Assembly (NCBI GenBank): GCA_029168955.1
Contig: JAPDOI010000066.1
Span: 992,501 to 1,056,500 of the forward strand
From: Aplectana chamaeleonis
Lineage: Eukaryota > Nematoda > Chromadorea > Rhabditida > Cosmocercidae
Reading direction: 5' to 3'
DNA: 64,000 bases
Shown here: positions 62,675 through 64,000 of the stretch, piece after piece
Position numbering within the stretch: the first letter of the stretch is position 1
Layout: each line of letters begins with the position of its first letter
The notes under the pieces: model-generated
Database searches by the model: none
Told to the model about the DNA's origin: nothing
What the model saw: the letters and a program-made list of their open reading frames with translations, nothing else
Translations under genes and position numbers: made by a program

Positions 62675-64000
62675 GATGGGCTCAGAAAGTGTGCAGGACG
62701 TCAGGGTAAGGGTGCAGGATCTTAGAAGTGATGCGCAGTACATCATAGGAAGGGTACGGGACCCGAATTGTAGTGCGCCAGACGCCGTAGGATGTGTGCG
62801 GGACCCAAGTGGGAGTGCGCCGAACGCCATAGAATGTTCACAGGACCCAAGTGGGAGTGCGCAGGGCGCCGTAGAAAATGTACGGAACCCAAATGGTAGT
62901 GCGCTAGACGCCGTAGAATGTGTGCGGGACCCGCGGGAGAGCGCCGGACGCCAGAGAAAGTGTGCGGGATCCGCGGAGAGCGCCGAACGCCAGAAAGTGT
63001 GCGGGATCCAAGTGGTAGAGCGCCGGACGCCGTAGAAAGTGTGCGGGATCCAAGTGGGAGTGCGCATTGCGCCGTAGGAAGTGGGCGGGTTTCAAGTGGG
63101 AGTGCGCAGGACGCCGTAGAAAGTGTGCGAGATCCAAGTGGGAGTGCCCAGGACGCCGTATAAAGTGTGCGGGACCCGAGTGAGAGTGCGCCGGACGCCG
63201 TGGAAAGTGTGCAGGACCCGAGTGAGAGTGTGCCGGACGCCATAGAAAGTGTGCGGGACCCGAGTGAGAGTGCGCAGGACGCCGTATAAAGTATGCGCGA
63301 CCCAAGTGGAAGTGCGCCGAACGCCGTAGAAAGTGTGCGGGACCCAAGTGGGAGTGCGCCGGACGCCATAGAACGTGTGCGAAATCCAAGTGGGAGAGCG
63401 CCGCACGCCATAGAAAGTGTGCGGGATCCAAGTGGTGGAGCGCCGGACGCCGTAGAAAGTGTGCGGGATCCAAGTGGGAGTGCGCAGGGCGCCGTAGGAA
63501 GTGGGCGGGTTTCACGTGGGAATGCGCAGGACGTCGTATAAAGTGTGCGGGATCCAAGTGGGAGTGCGCAGGACGCCGTATAAAGTGTGCGGGATCCAAG
63601 TGGGAGTGCGCAGGACGCCGTATAAAGTGTGCGGGACCCAAATGGGAGTGCGCTGAACGCCGTAGGAAGTGTGCGGGACCCAAGTGGGAGTGCGCTGAAC
63701 GCCGTAGGAAGTGTGCGGGACCCAAGTGGGAGTGCGCAGGACGCTGTAAAAAGTGTGCGGGATCCAAGTGGGAGTGCGCAGGGCGCCGTAGGAAGTGGGC
63801 GGGTTTCAAGTGGGAGTGCGCAGGACGCCGTATAAAGTGTGCGGGACCCGAGTGAGAGTGCGCCGGACGCCGTAGAAAGTGTGCAGGACCCTAGTGAGAG
63901 TGTGCCGGACGCCACAGAAAGTGTGCGGGACCCGAGTGAGAGTGCGCAGGACGCCGTATAATGTGTGCGGGACCCAAGTGGGAGGGCGCCGGACGCCGTA
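62675..64000. repeat. 42-bp tandem array E, reversed, runs off the window
   Basis: About 31 units in the opposite orientation to arrays A-D: GTGTGCGGGACCCAAGTGGG plus AGTGCGCAGGACGCCGTAGA. Higher-order repeats are visible (the GTGGGCGGGTTTCA(A/C)GTGGG variant at 63083, 63502 and 63796). The 390- and 301-codon minus-strand frames are array artefacts. Confidence 0.95.

Noticed and set aside
62743..63915. 390- and 301-codon minus-strand frames in array E
   Set aside because: Same artefact as array A, with overlapping long frames on both strands.

Overview
The window looks like nematode nuclear DNA, most plausibly a strongylid (hookworm-like) genome. This rests on one short-exon, short-intron GT/AG gene, an RTE-type non-LTR retrotransposon, and an extreme density of small TTAA-, TA- and 8-bp-duplicating transposons. 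The genus is inference. There is no bacterial operon structure, no rRNA, no convincing tRNA and no CRISPR array. Most of the 64 kb is nested repeats.

Host gene (about 5.4-29.7 kb, +). Eight exons join in one open frame of 305 codons plus stop, ending in a hydrophobic, GPI-anchor-like tail. Its second visible intron is 19,776 bp long and is filled by: a tRNA-like SINE split by a TA-duplicating element; an element with CTCAGA ends; a foldback; a 2.4-kb array of 42-bp repeats; and a second SINE copy split by a full-length RTE (13708-25376). The RTE is itself split by an 8.48-kb giant palindrome with a 9-bp target duplication, and one arm of that palindrome holds a TTAA MITE.

Region 27-34.6 kb: TTAA MITEs, a TA element inside intron 6 of the host gene, small inverted-repeat elements, and a hAT-type element with an exact 8-bp duplication (32937-34072).

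Region 34.5-50.6 kb: two long copies of an unclassified composite mobile repeat (5' block, leader, 42-bp array, tail). The first is split by a foldback (34872-38203, 10-bp duplication) that contains a Harbinger-like element and a central inverted repeat. The second is split by a TA element and by a TTAA MITE; that MITE holds a 4.8-kb CTCAGACA element, which holds a 1.4-kb CTCAGACATATAG element.

Region 50.6-64 kb: a TTAA element containing a pogo-like deletion derivative, a second hAT element with another hAT inside it, further TTAA MITEs, a 335-bp duplicated unit flanked by a 126-bp direct repeat, and a reversed 42-bp array that runs off the end.

The main result is that many insertion events can be read with built-in controls, because repeated or palindromic copies in the same window preserve the empty target site. 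The least explained items are the CTCAGA-ended transposon family with 2-bp duplications, the 42-bp (2 x 21 bp) array carried inside a mobile repeat, two copies of a TATA-headed structured module that may encode an RNA, and the two foldback elements with 9-10-bp duplications. Boundaries quoted to the base come from matching ends and target duplications by eye; identities were not computed.
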